Part shown: positions 24,460-35,954 of the stretch, piece after piece
How positions within the stretch are numbered: position 1 is the stretch's first letter
Layout of the letters: every line of letters begins with the position of its first letter
Source of the DNA: Cristatella mucedo
Taxonomy: Eukaryota; Bryozoa; Phylactolaemata; Cristatellidae
NCBI GenBank assembly: GCA_009760855.2
Contig: WPIO01000003.1
Coordinates: forward strand, 12,016,001-12,080,000
DNA: 64,000 nucleotides
Direction of reading: 5' to 3'
The notes under the pieces: model-generated
The model's input: the letters and a program-made list of their open reading frames with translations, nothing else
Database searches by the model: none
Told to the model about the DNA's origin: nothing
Position numbers and translations under genes: made by a program

Positions 24460-25195
24460 CAAGCTGCATTTCAAAATATTCTGACGCTAACTTTCCAGTC
24501 ATCATTAGCGGCTATTTCCATGCGCCCTAAACTCTCTTAAATCCACCTCGCTTTCAAATTTTTCTGTAGTGCATTAAGTGAAGGCTGTTGGCTACCGCCC
24601 AGGCAAATTACGTCTCTTTTCTTTAGGTGTGCTATGTCGAGCTCTTGCTTTACAAACATGCCATTGTTCTCCTGGCTTGGTAAGTTTAGAGACTGAGAAC
24701 TTTCAAAAGTTACTGCGTTTTATTCGCGTCTCAACTTAGAGCTATTAGATGAAAAGCCCTCGGTTAAATACAAGTCTAGAGTTGTAAAGGAATAACTGAC
24801 AGGAATAGATCGAAATCGCACGCATGCGCCTTGCGACTGGATCGGGTGCTCCAGGAGAAAGTGTGCCAGACACTGGCTGAACGGCGTGCTCTTCAGCCAG
24901 TTTACGCGAGCCGTTACGCGAGCCGAGTTCACCTATCTCTGAACTAATGCCTAGCCAAAATATACCACGTTGGTGCGGCAAGTAATGCACTTAGGCCTAA
25001 TAGATTAAAGAAAACAAATCCTGGCTGAGAATCCCAATAGATGGTGCTAGTGGGAGCCCGAGTGATGTGCTCGCCCTTTGGCCTTGCCGGTCCGGCGATT
25101 GAGGAGGAGCGGCACGCCTACATACCTCTCTTGTAGGGGTAATCTCACAACGGCTTTCTCAGAGAGTCCACGTGAAATCTTGGCAGTCGTCGTTT
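24460..25195. other. No gene recognised
   Basis: Spacer between a LINE-2 fragment and a (GT)n array. Minus frames at 24720-24990 lack recognisable features. Confidence 0.45.
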
Positions 25196-25199
25196 GAGA

Positions 25200-25268
<69 letters not shown>
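25200..25268 (+). repeat. (GT)n microsatellite
   Basis: Nearly uninterrupted GT dinucleotides for about 67 bp. Confidence 0.97.
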
Positions 25269-25271
<3 letters not shown>

Positions 25272-25639
25272 GAAAGAGAGATTTGAGAGTAGGCAAGAGT
25301 GAGCGCATGTGGTAAATCAAGAGAGGATGTGGGAATGCTCGGGTGTGTGTGGAGGCAGATTGAGACGGTTCACCAAAGCTCGGACGCGAATGCGCTTTGC
25401 CCTTTCGTGCGTCGGTGGCCGCGGGGCCGCTGCTGCATGACTACCCGGAGACTTCCAAGACGTCCAAGCTCCCTATGATACGCAGCTAAGTGCAACTTGG
25501 ACTGCGAAGTGTGCTTGCCACTCGTATCCCAGTGTCTGGGTAGGCAGGGATCCGATGAGGAGCCGTGGTCAGGATGCACCACTACGCCGCTCGCCTTGTC
25601 TATTGGCTATTCGTGCATGCTGGTTAAGGTTCGCGGTAG

Positions 25640-25810
25640 AGCTTATATATATACATAATTCATTTGCATAGCACCCTAGGAGAACTAGATATGCCTATTC
25701 AGGTGCATCACATGTGCCGCGGGGCTCGTGCCCACGACCTCGATCATCGCATACAATCGTTGCCGTTGGCCAGGGCCAGCACCTTTACCACTGAGCCAAA
25801 CCAACGTGAT
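25640..25810 (-). repeat. tRNA-derived SINE, family A
   Basis: Minus-strand copy. GGTTTGGCTCAGTGGTAAAG is the A-box region and GTCGTGGGCACGAGCCC the B-box region. The tail GTTCTCCTAGGGTGCTATG is followed by a T/A-rich end. Confidence 0.7.
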
Positions 25811-25814
25811 ACTT

Positions 25815-26375
25815 TCGAGAGACCAGCTCAGCTGTAGCCTTGGGGGCGCAAGACACAGTGCGTCGCTGGCGTTAGTGACATGTATATGACGAGGCCAGCT
25901 TGCTCAGGTAGGCGCGAGAGCTGCATAACACGCTACTCATAAGATAAGGCGTCGTTTGTCCTTATGAGAATGTCATATCTACACTGGGCACAGTGCTCAC
26001 AGCAGGCTGTTCAACATAGTCACCAACGTAGTTTATATTTACGTTAAGTAAGCAGGTTTATTAATTATTAAACAAACGCGTTTTTAGTTAACACCTTTGC
26101 CGTCGAGTTCTCCTTGCCTTCGGCGCTGCTACCATCGATAGGTTTGACATTGAATGGCTGGAGCAAAACCGCACTTGTTAACACGGCTGCTCCCGCTTAG
26201 TGCTTGCAGCAGTGCTTGCCTCCTCGCGCGAAGTACAGCCCGCGAGTTCGGGTATTTTTATGATGAACGGTGACCGCGCTCTGTATACGTTTCGTATACC
26301 TGTATCGATCTACTAACAGATGGAGCACCGTTGGAGGTATATTTCTTGGTTACGGATATAATTGCTGGCTGGGAC
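25815..26375. other. No gene recognised
   Basis: Unique-looking spacer before a LINE-1 copy; no supported feature. Confidence 0.45.
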
Positions 26376-26377
26376 AT

Positions 26378-26850
26378 AATAATAATAATAATAATGCACT
26401 TGATAAAGAGCCCTCAGAGAACTTAATCTCTTTCTAGGCGCTTTACATTTGCTGCAAAAAGACATGCAATTGAATGGTAAGTAAAATCATGCTTGAAAAA
26501 CAAACAAAAGGAATAACATGGTTAGGGGTGACATGCACAGGGTCAGCATGCAAATGTGGTTAGTGGCAGCATGCACAGTGTCAGCACGCATAAGCACATG
26601 AAGAACGAATCACAGGGACCCACTCAATGCTGCCCTAAATAGGTGTGTTTTTAAGTTCCTTTTAAATGTGGTCAGGTCGGGGGATGTTCTGACGCAGGTC
26701 GGGAGGGAGTTCCAGGCTTTGGGAGCATACAAACTAGATGCAGCGTCTCCAAAGGATTTGAGGTTTGTACAAGGTATTTGTAGACTGTTGGATTCCGAAA
26801 AGCGGGTGGTACGATGCTTGGCCTGATCGGGTAGTATATCTGAGATCATC
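26378..26850 (-). mobile_element. LINE-1 3' fragment
   Basis: The minus-strand frame reads DILPDQAKHRTTRFSESNSL and FGDAASSLYAPKAWNSLPTC, ending KRNLKTHLFRAALSGSL with a natural stop. The 3'UTR and (ATT)n at 26378-26395 follow. One of the least mutated LINE-1 C-termini in the window. Confidence 0.82.
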
Positions 26851-27419
26851 TTTAGGATGGATGCCGTAAGCGAACTCGGCGGCGTCCATGTTGGCTGCGG
26901 CAAAAGCTGAGTTGAGTCTGGTAACGAGGTGCCCGCGGCGGGCGCCCAGGGGGAAAGGAACTGGAGGAAATTGTCTTTACATTCCCCCCCCCCGCCCACC
27001 CGATGTCTCGCTTGCTGCCAATATCAGAGATCCAAGCTAGCTCACAGTTTCAGACAGAGACTTAGCATTTCGCAGTGTAGTTTGCATGCGTGATGGAACT
27101 GGAAAGAAGGTTATAGGCGATCTACCAGAATCTCATGAGCTAGCACGTACTCTTCTAACATATCCAGGTAGTCGCCGTACGCCTAACTCTCCTCATTGAA
27201 CGAGATATATCTTTCGTGGGTTGCCATGAGTCAACAAAAACCCAGTTAGTCACTAAAGCTAATTTTGTGCGAGCAGTCACAAAAGGCCGGCTCAGGCAGA
27301 CGCCTTTTATTACAAAACGAGGAACCGGGCCTGAGCGGTCACCACACTAGCCTTGAGCTACTGAGCGTACCAAAAATGGGTCTGCTGTTCTCGGCCGGAC
27401 GTGTTCGGTAGCTAGACAA

Positions 27420-29300
27420 GTAAGGCTGATCCAACAAACGCTTTTCCTGCAAAATCACTAGCCGCTTATCATATTCCGGCTACGGTAGATGCAGAACATG
27501 AGAAGCAGCTGGATGACTGGATAAAGTTTGGTTGGCTTCAACCACTTCAGGGGGAGTGCAGTGAGCTGATTCCTTTGATGGCGGTGGTCCAAGGCAGCAA
27601 AGGTATAGTGAGGCCTGCTCTCGAGCTTAACCAGTTCGTGTCGAGCCGCACGGCAGATAGTAACGTGTGCAGTGAGAAAATGCGAGCGTTAGGAGGGATG
27701 GTACGCAACGTAAGCATCTAAGACCTGCGTATCTGCGTGAGCTCGTCATGGTGGATGTATCAGGTGATTGAGTTTCATGGGCATCGGTACGGCTTGACTT
27801 GCGTGGGTTTCGGCCTTAAAGCAGCATTGAAGATTGCGAATTTATACTCTAAATAAAGTGATGTCCATGGGCCAACAAGTTAGATACCTGATTTTTATGT
27901 TGATGATATTTTGAAGAATAATAATATCGTTTCGAACGATCGAGTGATTGGATTCAGTCACTGGCGCGTGGCAGGTGCCTTTTTGTCATTAATGAAAAAC
28001 TGTGATACTATATAAGTAGTGATGCCATTGGAATGTGCCTTGAGATCGATGGTAAAGTGGTCGAGGATGCCTCGTGGCTCCTGAAGCCAGACGATAGCTT
28101 GCAAATACACACGGCCGAGCTAGATGACGTCATTAAAGACCTTAACATTGTTGTTGCTTAGGGACTTCGGAAGGTTGAAGTTGTTACTGATTTGACAACT
28201 GTGTTTGGTTGGCTGAGATCACTGATCAACGGAGTTTAACCCATGAGGGCACGTGGCATGGGTGAGGCAATAATTCGACTACGCCGGGTTTACTTCCACC
28301 ATGTTGTTATGGAGCACAGTCCGGAGTTAAACATTAGCCTAGTGTGGTCGCCGGAGAGTGAAGCAGACCAGCTGACGCGAGTACCTCAAAAGTGGCTGAA
28401 GTACACGACTTGTTGTACTGGTGCTATCGCACCCGAGGTAAGCAAAGTGGTTCCTGAGATCGACCTCAAGCAATTCCACAATATGCACCATCTGGGCGTT
28501 GACAGGATGCTGTACTTGGCGCGGCTCTGTCACCCTAGGGTGGACATTCGCGTGTAATGGGATCGAACCAATGCGGAACCTATTGCCCATTCTCGTTAGC
28601 AGTGCAGGTCAGTGGATCCGTCGCCAAGTTCGTGGAATCGTGACTGCCTTGAAGTTGGTGAACACGGGTGCTGTCTTGCGATTGATGTTACACACTACTG
28701 CGACGACGAGAAATATTTGACGTTGATGGGCTATGGGTTCTGCAAAGCTATGGAGGCACATTCCTAGGGAAAAGGTTCATCTTCTTACGGTAGTTTTAGA
28801 GCAAATTTTTCAGGGAGAGAGATCCACCTGTGCAAATCCTGATGGATAACGGTGCCACGTCCAGGTCGGAGAGTGTTCGGCGTCTCCACTAACGATGCGG
28901 CCTTGAGACCGTCTACCTGTGTGCTTACCGACCGAAAGCCAACGGCATAGTCGAAAGCATGCAAATAATATCAAGGGCATGGCGGCACGGGCCGGTCGAG
29001 GCGTGTTGGATATGCTGTTTCAGTATAACTCAGCACCGACTGATGAGACACAGTTCGAAACGGTGCATCACAGGCAATTATTCATCGCAGGTGGTACCTG
29101 CTCCAGCTTACGAAAGGCAACTACTGCTCTCCAATTTACTGCACGGTAGGCCAAAGGGTGTCCGCAAAATCAGCCGGTGCACATTATACGACAGTGATTG
29201 GAAGGGACTGTCGTTTCAAATATTCACAGCTTTATCGTTAAGGTCAACGGACTCCAATGGCATGTGGCGGACGTCAGACTGATACCTGGCGGTGAGCCGG
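27420..29300 (+). mobile_element. Ty3/gypsy-like retrotransposon pol fragment (RT to integrase)
   Basis: The plus strand shows, in order: RT fingers/palm with YGLTCVGFGLKAALKI and the catalytic YVDD box at about 27896-27907; an RNase H/connection piece (SLVWSPESEADQLTRVPQKW); an integrase zinc-binding piece (HNMHHLGVDRM, about 28480); and an integrase core. The core acidic residues are D at 28684, DNG at 28845 and E at 28953, so the last two are 35 residues apart as in D,D35E integrases. Stops (for example near 27720 and 28880) and frameshifts interrupt it, so it is inactive. No LTRs identified. Confidence 0.78.
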
Positions 29301-30112
29301 TGACACTGCTCAGCCACCAATGCCGCTGCGAAACGAGTGACTATGAGCGGCCCACCGGGGCTTAGGAAATTGGCAGCCGCCAGCTTCACCAGCAGTCGGA
29401 ACTGTAGCGGCCGCGTCGTTTCTCCGACGTTTCTCCGACGACTACCGTCGTGTACACGTAGTTTTGCTTTTGTGGCGGCTCTGTGCCCAAGCACAGAGTT
29501 TGTTTTTAGTGTAGTACTGTGCGTGCAGCGCCATGCTGTCCTTTGATTTTGGAATAGGCTTGTTGTGCCGTCCCATGTGATGTGTGATCTTAAGATAACT
29601 GGACATGGGTTTAACGGTAGGCTGGGCTCGGTTATGTCGTGCTCCTCCGCCGTGGAGCTCGAAACCAAAATATAATGTATTTACGTGAACACACCACGGA
29701 TAGTTGTACAACTCTCGGCGATGATATGATAAAACTTCTTCGGAACTCCGGATATACCAAAGGGCATATGCAGTTACTAATAAAGCCTAAAGGTTGTGTC
29801 TTCAGTGTCAGCAGGCTGTATGGCATATCTAGGACTACTCGCAGGAAGTCAGCCGTCGAATCAAGTGAGAAGTAATTAAAGCCATTATGGTTGGCGAAGA
29901 TTCGTTAGATGTTTGCAGCTGATATGATCGCTACGTATTGCCTTATTCAGAAAACCGGGATCTGTAGATATGCATAATTTCACAAAACCAGGCTTTATTA
30001 CTAGCAAAATAGGGCTAACCTAGTCAGTTGTTTTACTGATCAGGACCAGAACGCAACCCATTTCGTTGAGGTGGCGATTCAGCGATAGCGGCAGACGTAG
30101 GAAATATTCGCT

Positions 30113-30270
30113 GATTTAACAGCTTGATTTATATAGCGGCAGAATCTTAAACAGCTGTTACCACCGCTTGCAGTTTGCAATAAAGAATTTCTCACTGCAG
30201 AATTCGAACCCACGACATCGGTCTTGAAGAGCAAGCACCTTACCTACTGGGCTATAACAGCTGTATCTTA
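30113..30270 (-). repeat. tRNA-derived SINE, family B
   Basis: The minus strand starts GCTGTTATAGCCCAGTAGGT (A-box region), has a B box GTGGGTTCGAATTC, and ends CAATAAAG...AAATCAAGCTGTTAAATCAGC. Inserted within retrotransposon remains. Confidence 0.72.
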
Positions 30271-30344
30271 GGTTTTGCAATAGCAGGAAGATTAACTGTG
30301 TACTGACCTGGGTGAGTGTTAGTCTCTTGTTGCATTTTTGTCTG

Positions 30345-30428
30345 TCAGGAATAATACTAATAATAAAGCATTTGATACAGCACCCTCTGAGAACTAAATC
30401 TCTTTCTAGGCTCTTTACATTTTCTAGG
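30345..30428 (-). mobile_element. LINE-1 3' tail
   Basis: A tail-only copy (AAAGAGATTTAGTTCTCAGA...TATTATTAGTATT) lying between the protease piece and the SINE. Confidence 0.65.
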
Positions 30429-31389
30429 CACTTCAGGAAGTGGTTGGTTGCTAAGGACAGCACACTGAACGTAGCACCGGTATCAAGTCTGAGGGTTAGA
30501 TTGCACCCGATGCACAAGGTTATCAAAAGTTCTGCTGTACCGGCTCACCTACGGTAGTGGTTTTGTGCGACGTCCGACCTTGTGCCATTCGGCCTGCCAG
30601 CACACTGACTATAATAGTATAGTCTATCACAAACGGCACATGTCATACAATATTCAGGTATTTCCTATGATGATATTATGTTCCATAGTTACGACACGAC
30701 GAACGGGCAGCGCAGGCGTCGGCTGTGATGTCCTTCCAAGTGAATGCTTCTTGGATGGATTTGGCGTCCCGAAAGGATGCTGAATTTTCCATACCGGTGA
30801 GATACTTAACCATCGCCTTCATTGAGCAGAAAATGTCAGCTGATTTTTCTCAGACGAGAGAAAATCTTGGCCAGCAGGTTGGCTCGCATCGCGACGGGAA
30901 AATGCCAGCTACGATCTGGTTACGAATTATCTTATGCCTCTCCTCTCAAGAATATGGTAGGCACATGTGTTGGCGAGACGAAGTAAATCCGCGTTAGAGG
31001 ATTCTAAGGGTTCTTCTGCCGACGCTGGGAGAAGATTAATCGTTCGTAAGTTTCCTTTTGCGTAGGTGTGAAGCAGTTCATACATTTTCGTCGAACCTTA
31101 GCCAAACCATCTTTGGCCGAAGCCTCTCCAGCAGCCCAAGTAGCATCATCACCTTCCCACTCAAGCGTTCTGTACAGTTTAATAGCTTCCCGAACTGCAA
31201 GTAAACCGGCAACCGTCGTTGTCCCGTCTTGGCGGTCGCCTTTTGAAACCTTAATGTAGAGCTGGATGTGATCGCTCCACTTGGGTCACTCCAGAGCGTA
31301 TTGGTTAAACCGGACGAGGCGGTTGCAACCACACTCTCGCACTCGTGCTGGTGAGCTAGACTTCTAACCACATGAATTGTAGTCACGTA

Positions 31390-33560
31390 GATCTTTATGC
31401 TTCTCGTGCTTCATGTAAATGATTTGCACATGCGAAGGTGGCCTCGGAGGGCCGCTTCAAAGCGATTCCATGGCAAATCCCCTGGCTCTTCCGCGAGGCC
31501 TGGGCCCAATACCAATTGAGGTCCTAGGTGATCTAAAGTAGATCGGCCTGCCGCAGGCTGTCTACCTGAACGGCACCAGGTCACGCAAGTGCAGCACCCT
31601 GTCGATCCACCAGCGTAACGACGGTTGGATGAAACCGGAGAAGTCCTGGCCAGCGCCGACCCTGGAGCAAAGCCTGTGGAATGCTGCCAAATGTATTCTG
31701 TAGTCGAGGAAGGCTGCTAATTCAATCAACTTCCAGGCTGTTTGTCGCTCGCATATTGTACCAGGAAACAACTAATCAAGCTCTCAAAGCTCGGGAAGAA
31801 GCCTTTTTTCGAGCAGAGAGCCAACCTCTTGGACGCTGGTGAACGCCTCCGACATTAGTTTGCATGACATTTTCAGGAGTGTGACAGGACGGAAGTTACA
31901 CGTCTGCGTAGCGTTGCTTTGCTTGTGCAGCAGGACCTCTGTGCACTCGGAGGTGGTACACCATATTTGTGGTGGTCCGCTTCTGGCGAGGTGTTTTTTG
32001 CCCGATTCAGAGGTGCGGCAAGCTAAACCTCGGTGAACGGAAGCAGAAACTGAACTTCTCGGATTCCCACCGAATAGTCGAGGTCCAGGAGAGCAGCAAA
32101 ATCGTTGTCATCACTGGCACGGCATACAGCCTGCCTCTGCCCCCAAGAAAGTGCGGCAGTAGACCTGGTGGCCCAGGTATCGTCCAGTAGACCACAGGGC
32201 CGGCGGCAGGATGGTCCGCACGGCACGAGACTAATGGATGCGGTTTAACCACTGCAGCGAGGCGGAAGCCCGGGGGTCGGGCCGTGCGTCCCCAAACGGA
32301 ACCGATTGACCCTGTAGTGGTCGGAGCTAGGCTGGTGCCCTGTCAACGAACTAGCGTAGGTGTGGACTCGCAGTGCCGCTCGGGTGGTTATCTGCGAGGC
32401 AGACGATTTTTCGTCGATATGCAGCCACAGGTCAGCCGCTGTGCCTCCGACTCACACGCTTGGAATCGACGAATCCAGCTCCAGTGCGTAGCTGAAAGGC
32501 CTCGTGGGTTGAGACGACGGAAGCTGGTAGCGTCTCCACTGGGAGGGGTTCGTGGTTCCTTGCTCATCGGCCGGCTCATCCCGGTCATCGCCGTGCCTCC
32601 AGTAGGCAGCTGAATGAGGCTGCACATTTTGCAGCGAGAAGGTGCTTTGGCCGTCGCGGCATTGACCCAGATTTGCAGTTCGGCCTATGCACATCGAGGC
32701 TAAACGGCGGGGCTGGACTGCCTGCGCTGCTCTTTTGTTTTGATGCGACATGCGAGCGGGCTGTGCCGTTCCTTGATCGGTATGGCCTTCGAGCAGCACA
32801 TGCGAGCATTAAGTGATGTGGCATGCCAGCAGTCTTTGCTGCCGCTTGATCGATATATCATAGAAGGGAGTCACGGAAATCCTAATAGGAGAGCCAGGTG
32901 TTGGGGTGCCGAACGACGGTCTGAGCGCACCGCCTTGAGGGCTCAAGCTCCGTCGGTCTGGCGACGCGGCAGGTCTCCGGTCAACATCACTTGACACTTG
33001 CCCTCAAGCGTGCCAGTCTACGACGAGTGTGGCATTCGAAGTTCCGGACCGGCTGGGGTCGGCATTGCTCCGATCGAGAAGCCGCAGTGGTGTTGGAATG
33101 AGCAAGGCGGACGTGGAGAGTTATCTTCTGCCTGCACCTGCAGCTTTTAGCAGGCCGGGAGCATACGAACACGGCCTGGCAACTGTGTCTGCATGCCACA
33201 TGACCGACTCCTGCTTCAGCCCAGTGATGGCGAAGACGACGGGCGCGAGCCAGTAATGACTAAGGAAGGCTGAGCCGAATTCACATCTCTTTAACTCCTA
33301 CTCCCGGTGCTTTAAAGACTCGCGGTGTGGCTCCCGAACCGCCGCTTGCCCTGCCGTCTTCTTCCTGCTAGCCCACTGGTGCGACCGCTGTTCTTCGCGA
33401 CGAATTGCCGTCTCGAGACGGGTGGGACGAGACCGTGTCCAAACAGGCGCCGTCAGCTGAGAATGACCCGCAGCTCACTCGTGACGCCGCCCGTGGTCTG
33501 TGCGATATCACTCGCTAAACTAGGGAATCGGCGTACGACTGAGTGGTACTTGGAGGCACC
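31390..33560. other. GC-rich unresolved region, probably transposon-derived
   Basis: Many overlapping frames of 60-115 codons on both strands with Arg, Pro and Ser bias, none a recognisable domain. Placement between retrotransposon pieces and a LINE tail suggests decayed mobile DNA. No splice-supported exon is evident. Confidence 0.4.
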
Positions 33561-33571
33561 GATATTCCATG

Positions 33572-33655
33572 CAGCAAATGTAAAGCGCCTAGAGAGAGAG
33601 AGAGATTGAGTTCTCTGAGGGCGCTTTATCAAGTGCATTATTATTTTATTAATAG
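33572..33655 (+). mobile_element. LINE-1 3' tail
   Basis: AGCAAATGTAAAGCGCCTAG, then TTCTCTGAGGGCGCTTTATC and an AT-rich end. Tail-only insertion. An ATAA-rich run follows at 33755-33800. Confidence 0.75.
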
Positions 33656-34195
33656 TGTCAGAGAGAAAGCTTAGGTAGCCTAAACCTACTTAGCTACGAT
33701 GGGGTCGAGGGAAGACTGAATGAAGGCAAGTCCGCTGTGCAAAGGCTGTTATAGTAATAATAAGTAATAAATAAATGTAATAATAAGATAAATAAATGAT
33801 AGTCGTCTCAGAGGGATAAACCCGACTTTCCTGCTGTACGCTTGGGGGCACCCTCACTCGGTTCAGTGCGTCTCAAGTGGGGGTGCTCCCGATCGGCGGG
33901 GCAGCTACCCCAGACACCCTGAGCCCAATTGGGCAAATGCGGCGAGAGGAAGTGGCATTCCTCACCGCACTGGTCGTGCGTCGTGGGCTCCTGACAGTTT
34001 TTATTTCGTGACGAGACCTCCGAGAGTAAAAGCACTTCAGGGTGGAGCATTTGATTGCAAGATGGCAGGCTACTGTGCCCCACCGGAAACAGCTCAGGAG
34101 CGCTCTCTTGCATTGCAGGAGCCAGCGAGCTTCGTCCACGTTCAGTGCAGTAGTTACATCACAGGTCGGGCGTAACTTGACGATATGGTAAGTGC

Positions 34196-34353
34196 CCAGA
34201 AGAGTGCAGGTCAGAATCTTCGGTACCTCTTGCCGAGCCACTTGCCACTTGCCACAGGCCTCTTGTGGGCGTGGCCACGCCCACAAGAGGCCTGTGGCAA
34301 GTGGCAAGTGGCTCGGCAAGAGGTACCGAAGATTCTGACCTGCACTCTTCTGG
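34196..34353. repeat. Perfect 158-bp palindrome (79-bp arms, no spacer)
   Basis: Arms 34196-34274 and 34275-34353 are exact reverse complements with the axis at GTGG|CCAC. The flanking bases (C at 34195, A at 34354) do not pair. Because of the symmetry the plus frame at 34185-34652 and the minus frame at 33873-34319 share an internal peptide. It could be a hairpin RNA source, a foldback element or a fold-back assembly artefact. Confidence 0.95.
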
Positions 34354-34354
34354 A

Positions 34355-34800
34355 CTCACACCACTCCGCCCGGCCAACGGGCGGGCTGAGTACCGCATCA
34401 TTAGGCATTGCGGTTGGACAGTATCGACTGACTAAGCTGGATGTACTTGCAACGGGTCAGCTGTGGTCGCGTGACCCGCTAGTCCTGCAGCGAAGGACTT
34501 TCTGCTTGTCCACCGCCCTGTGCGGACGCTATCCACTCTCTCCCTCTGACTCTCTTTCTCTTCTCAACGCGCGTTCCGGAGCTGCTTCCACGACGGCTAC
34601 TAAATCCGTATGTACGCTCGCACGCTTGCGTTGCCTGCGTATACTGCAATAAAGTCGTCGACACCGCAACTAGCTTGTAGGGGCATCGTTCATTTTCGTC
34701 ACGCTGCCATCTTGCGAACGAGTCCCTACACTCTCACCTTATCCTCCTTGACATCGACGTGGATGTTCGTGATTAAGACGCGAAGGGGCTAGACATGCAA
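34355..34800 (+). other. Possible LTR-like or transcribed segment with AATAAA
   Basis: Non-coding-looking stretch with a CT-rich part (34530-34560) and CAATAAAG at about 34648, a layout reminiscent of an LTR R/U5 end. No matching second LTR or target duplication was found. Confidence 0.2.
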
Positions 34801-35009
34801 AGCCTAATAACCCGACGACATTATAAACGCCATTTGGTGAAACCTTTCGGAAATTTGACCCGGAGCGTTGCAACGAATGTTGGTCGCCTTATTCGTTGAC
34901 GGTAGAAAGACGTCCGGTGTGCTATGGCCGGCGCTCTCAAAAAATACTCAAACCTGGCGCTTGAACCGAGCAAGCTGCGGCAGGCGAGTACGAGACATAC
35001 TCAGCGAGG

Positions 35010-35245
35010 CTGCCTGCTATGGCACATCTTTTCCAGCAGTTCCGAGCTGCAGCTTCCATGTTACTCACTTTCTTGTCTGCAATTCTGACTCAGCTTTGCT
35101 TCTAACTTTCCCTTTGTTGCAAGAGATAATGCACGCGTAACCCAAAGCCCCATATGCTTTCAGTTCGCTATTGAAATAGTTTCCTGCATAACACTCACCT
35201 AGACTCTGTGGCTTTATACAGCTAAAGATTGAAATACATTATCAT
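35010..35245 (+). mobile_element. LINE-2 family 3' fragment
   Basis: CTATGGCACATCTTTTCCAG through GTGGCTTTATACAGCTAAAG matches the LINE-2 3' region seen at 24200-24455. Confidence 0.65.
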
Positions 35246-35249
35246 TAAA

Positions 35250-35885
35250 ATTGAAATTGTATAACATTCTCAGAGAAATAAATCTCTTTCTAGTCATTTT
35301 AAATGTGCTGTAAAGGAAGCATATTGATATCGTAAGTGATAACGCGCACACTGTCAGCACGTAAAGGCACACAATGGATTCACACGAAACCAGCGAATGC
35401 TGCTAGAAAAATGGGCGCTTTAGCTTCTTGTGTGTGTCGACTAGTCAAGGGATATTGTGGTATCAGTCGGGGTGAGTTCCAGGCTTTATGGTCTTAAGAG
35501 CTAAAGGCAGGGTCTCCGAAAGATTTGAGGTTGGTTCGAGGCACAGTTAAATGAATTGAGTCAGAAGAGCGAGTGGCACCACGCCTAGCCGGATTGGGGA
35601 TTCGTTCTGATAGGTTGGCTTGAGCAAGAGAATAAAGAGCCCCAAAAATTAGTGACAAAACTTTGACGACCATATAATGCTTGATGGGGAGCCGGTGCAT
35701 TTTATCGGGAAGTTGTGTGATCTGGCAACTGCAAAGCTCATGATAAACAAGCTTCGCGACAAAGATTTGCACTAAGTATATGCGCCTGATTGCATTGGCC
35801 GAAATGCCTACAAGTAGTGAGCTACAGAAGTCGAGACGAATTGTCGCAAATACACTGACCAACCTCGATAGAGTATACCGGTCTA
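35250..35885 (-). mobile_element. LINE-1-related diverged fragment
   Basis: The minus-strand frame reads IRLDFCSSLLVGISANAIRR and VLSLIFGALYSLAQANLSER, corresponding to the RT C-terminus, followed by a diverged LINE-1 3'UTR. More divergent than its neighbour at 35955-37560, perhaps a subfamily. Confidence 0.7.
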
Positions 35886-35954
35886 AGCTACTTCAACCTC
35901 TAGATGAAGGGGTCATTAAGAAAACAAAGGCGTACTTTATAAAATAATAATCTT

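Larger units (their letters stand above)
29600..31300 (-). mobile_element. Ty3/gypsy-like retrotransposon fragment (gag, protease, RT)
   Basis: The minus strand, 5' to 3', holds a gag-like region (about 31300-30700), a weak Cys-rich knuckle near 30640, and a retropepsin motif LTLRLDTGATFSVLS with the catalytic DTGA at about 30473-30484. After an interruption there is an RT N-terminal region (CIDPGFLNKAI; GFNYFSLDSTADFL; about 30000-29830). A LINE-1 tail and SINE B (30113-30440) split protease from RT. Orientation is opposite to the fragment at 27420-29300. Broken by stops and insertions. Confidence 0.7.

Noticed and set aside
34185-34652. 155-codon plus frame and 148-codon minus frame (33873-34319)
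   Set aside because: They share a peptide because both cross the perfect palindrome; no recognisable domain.
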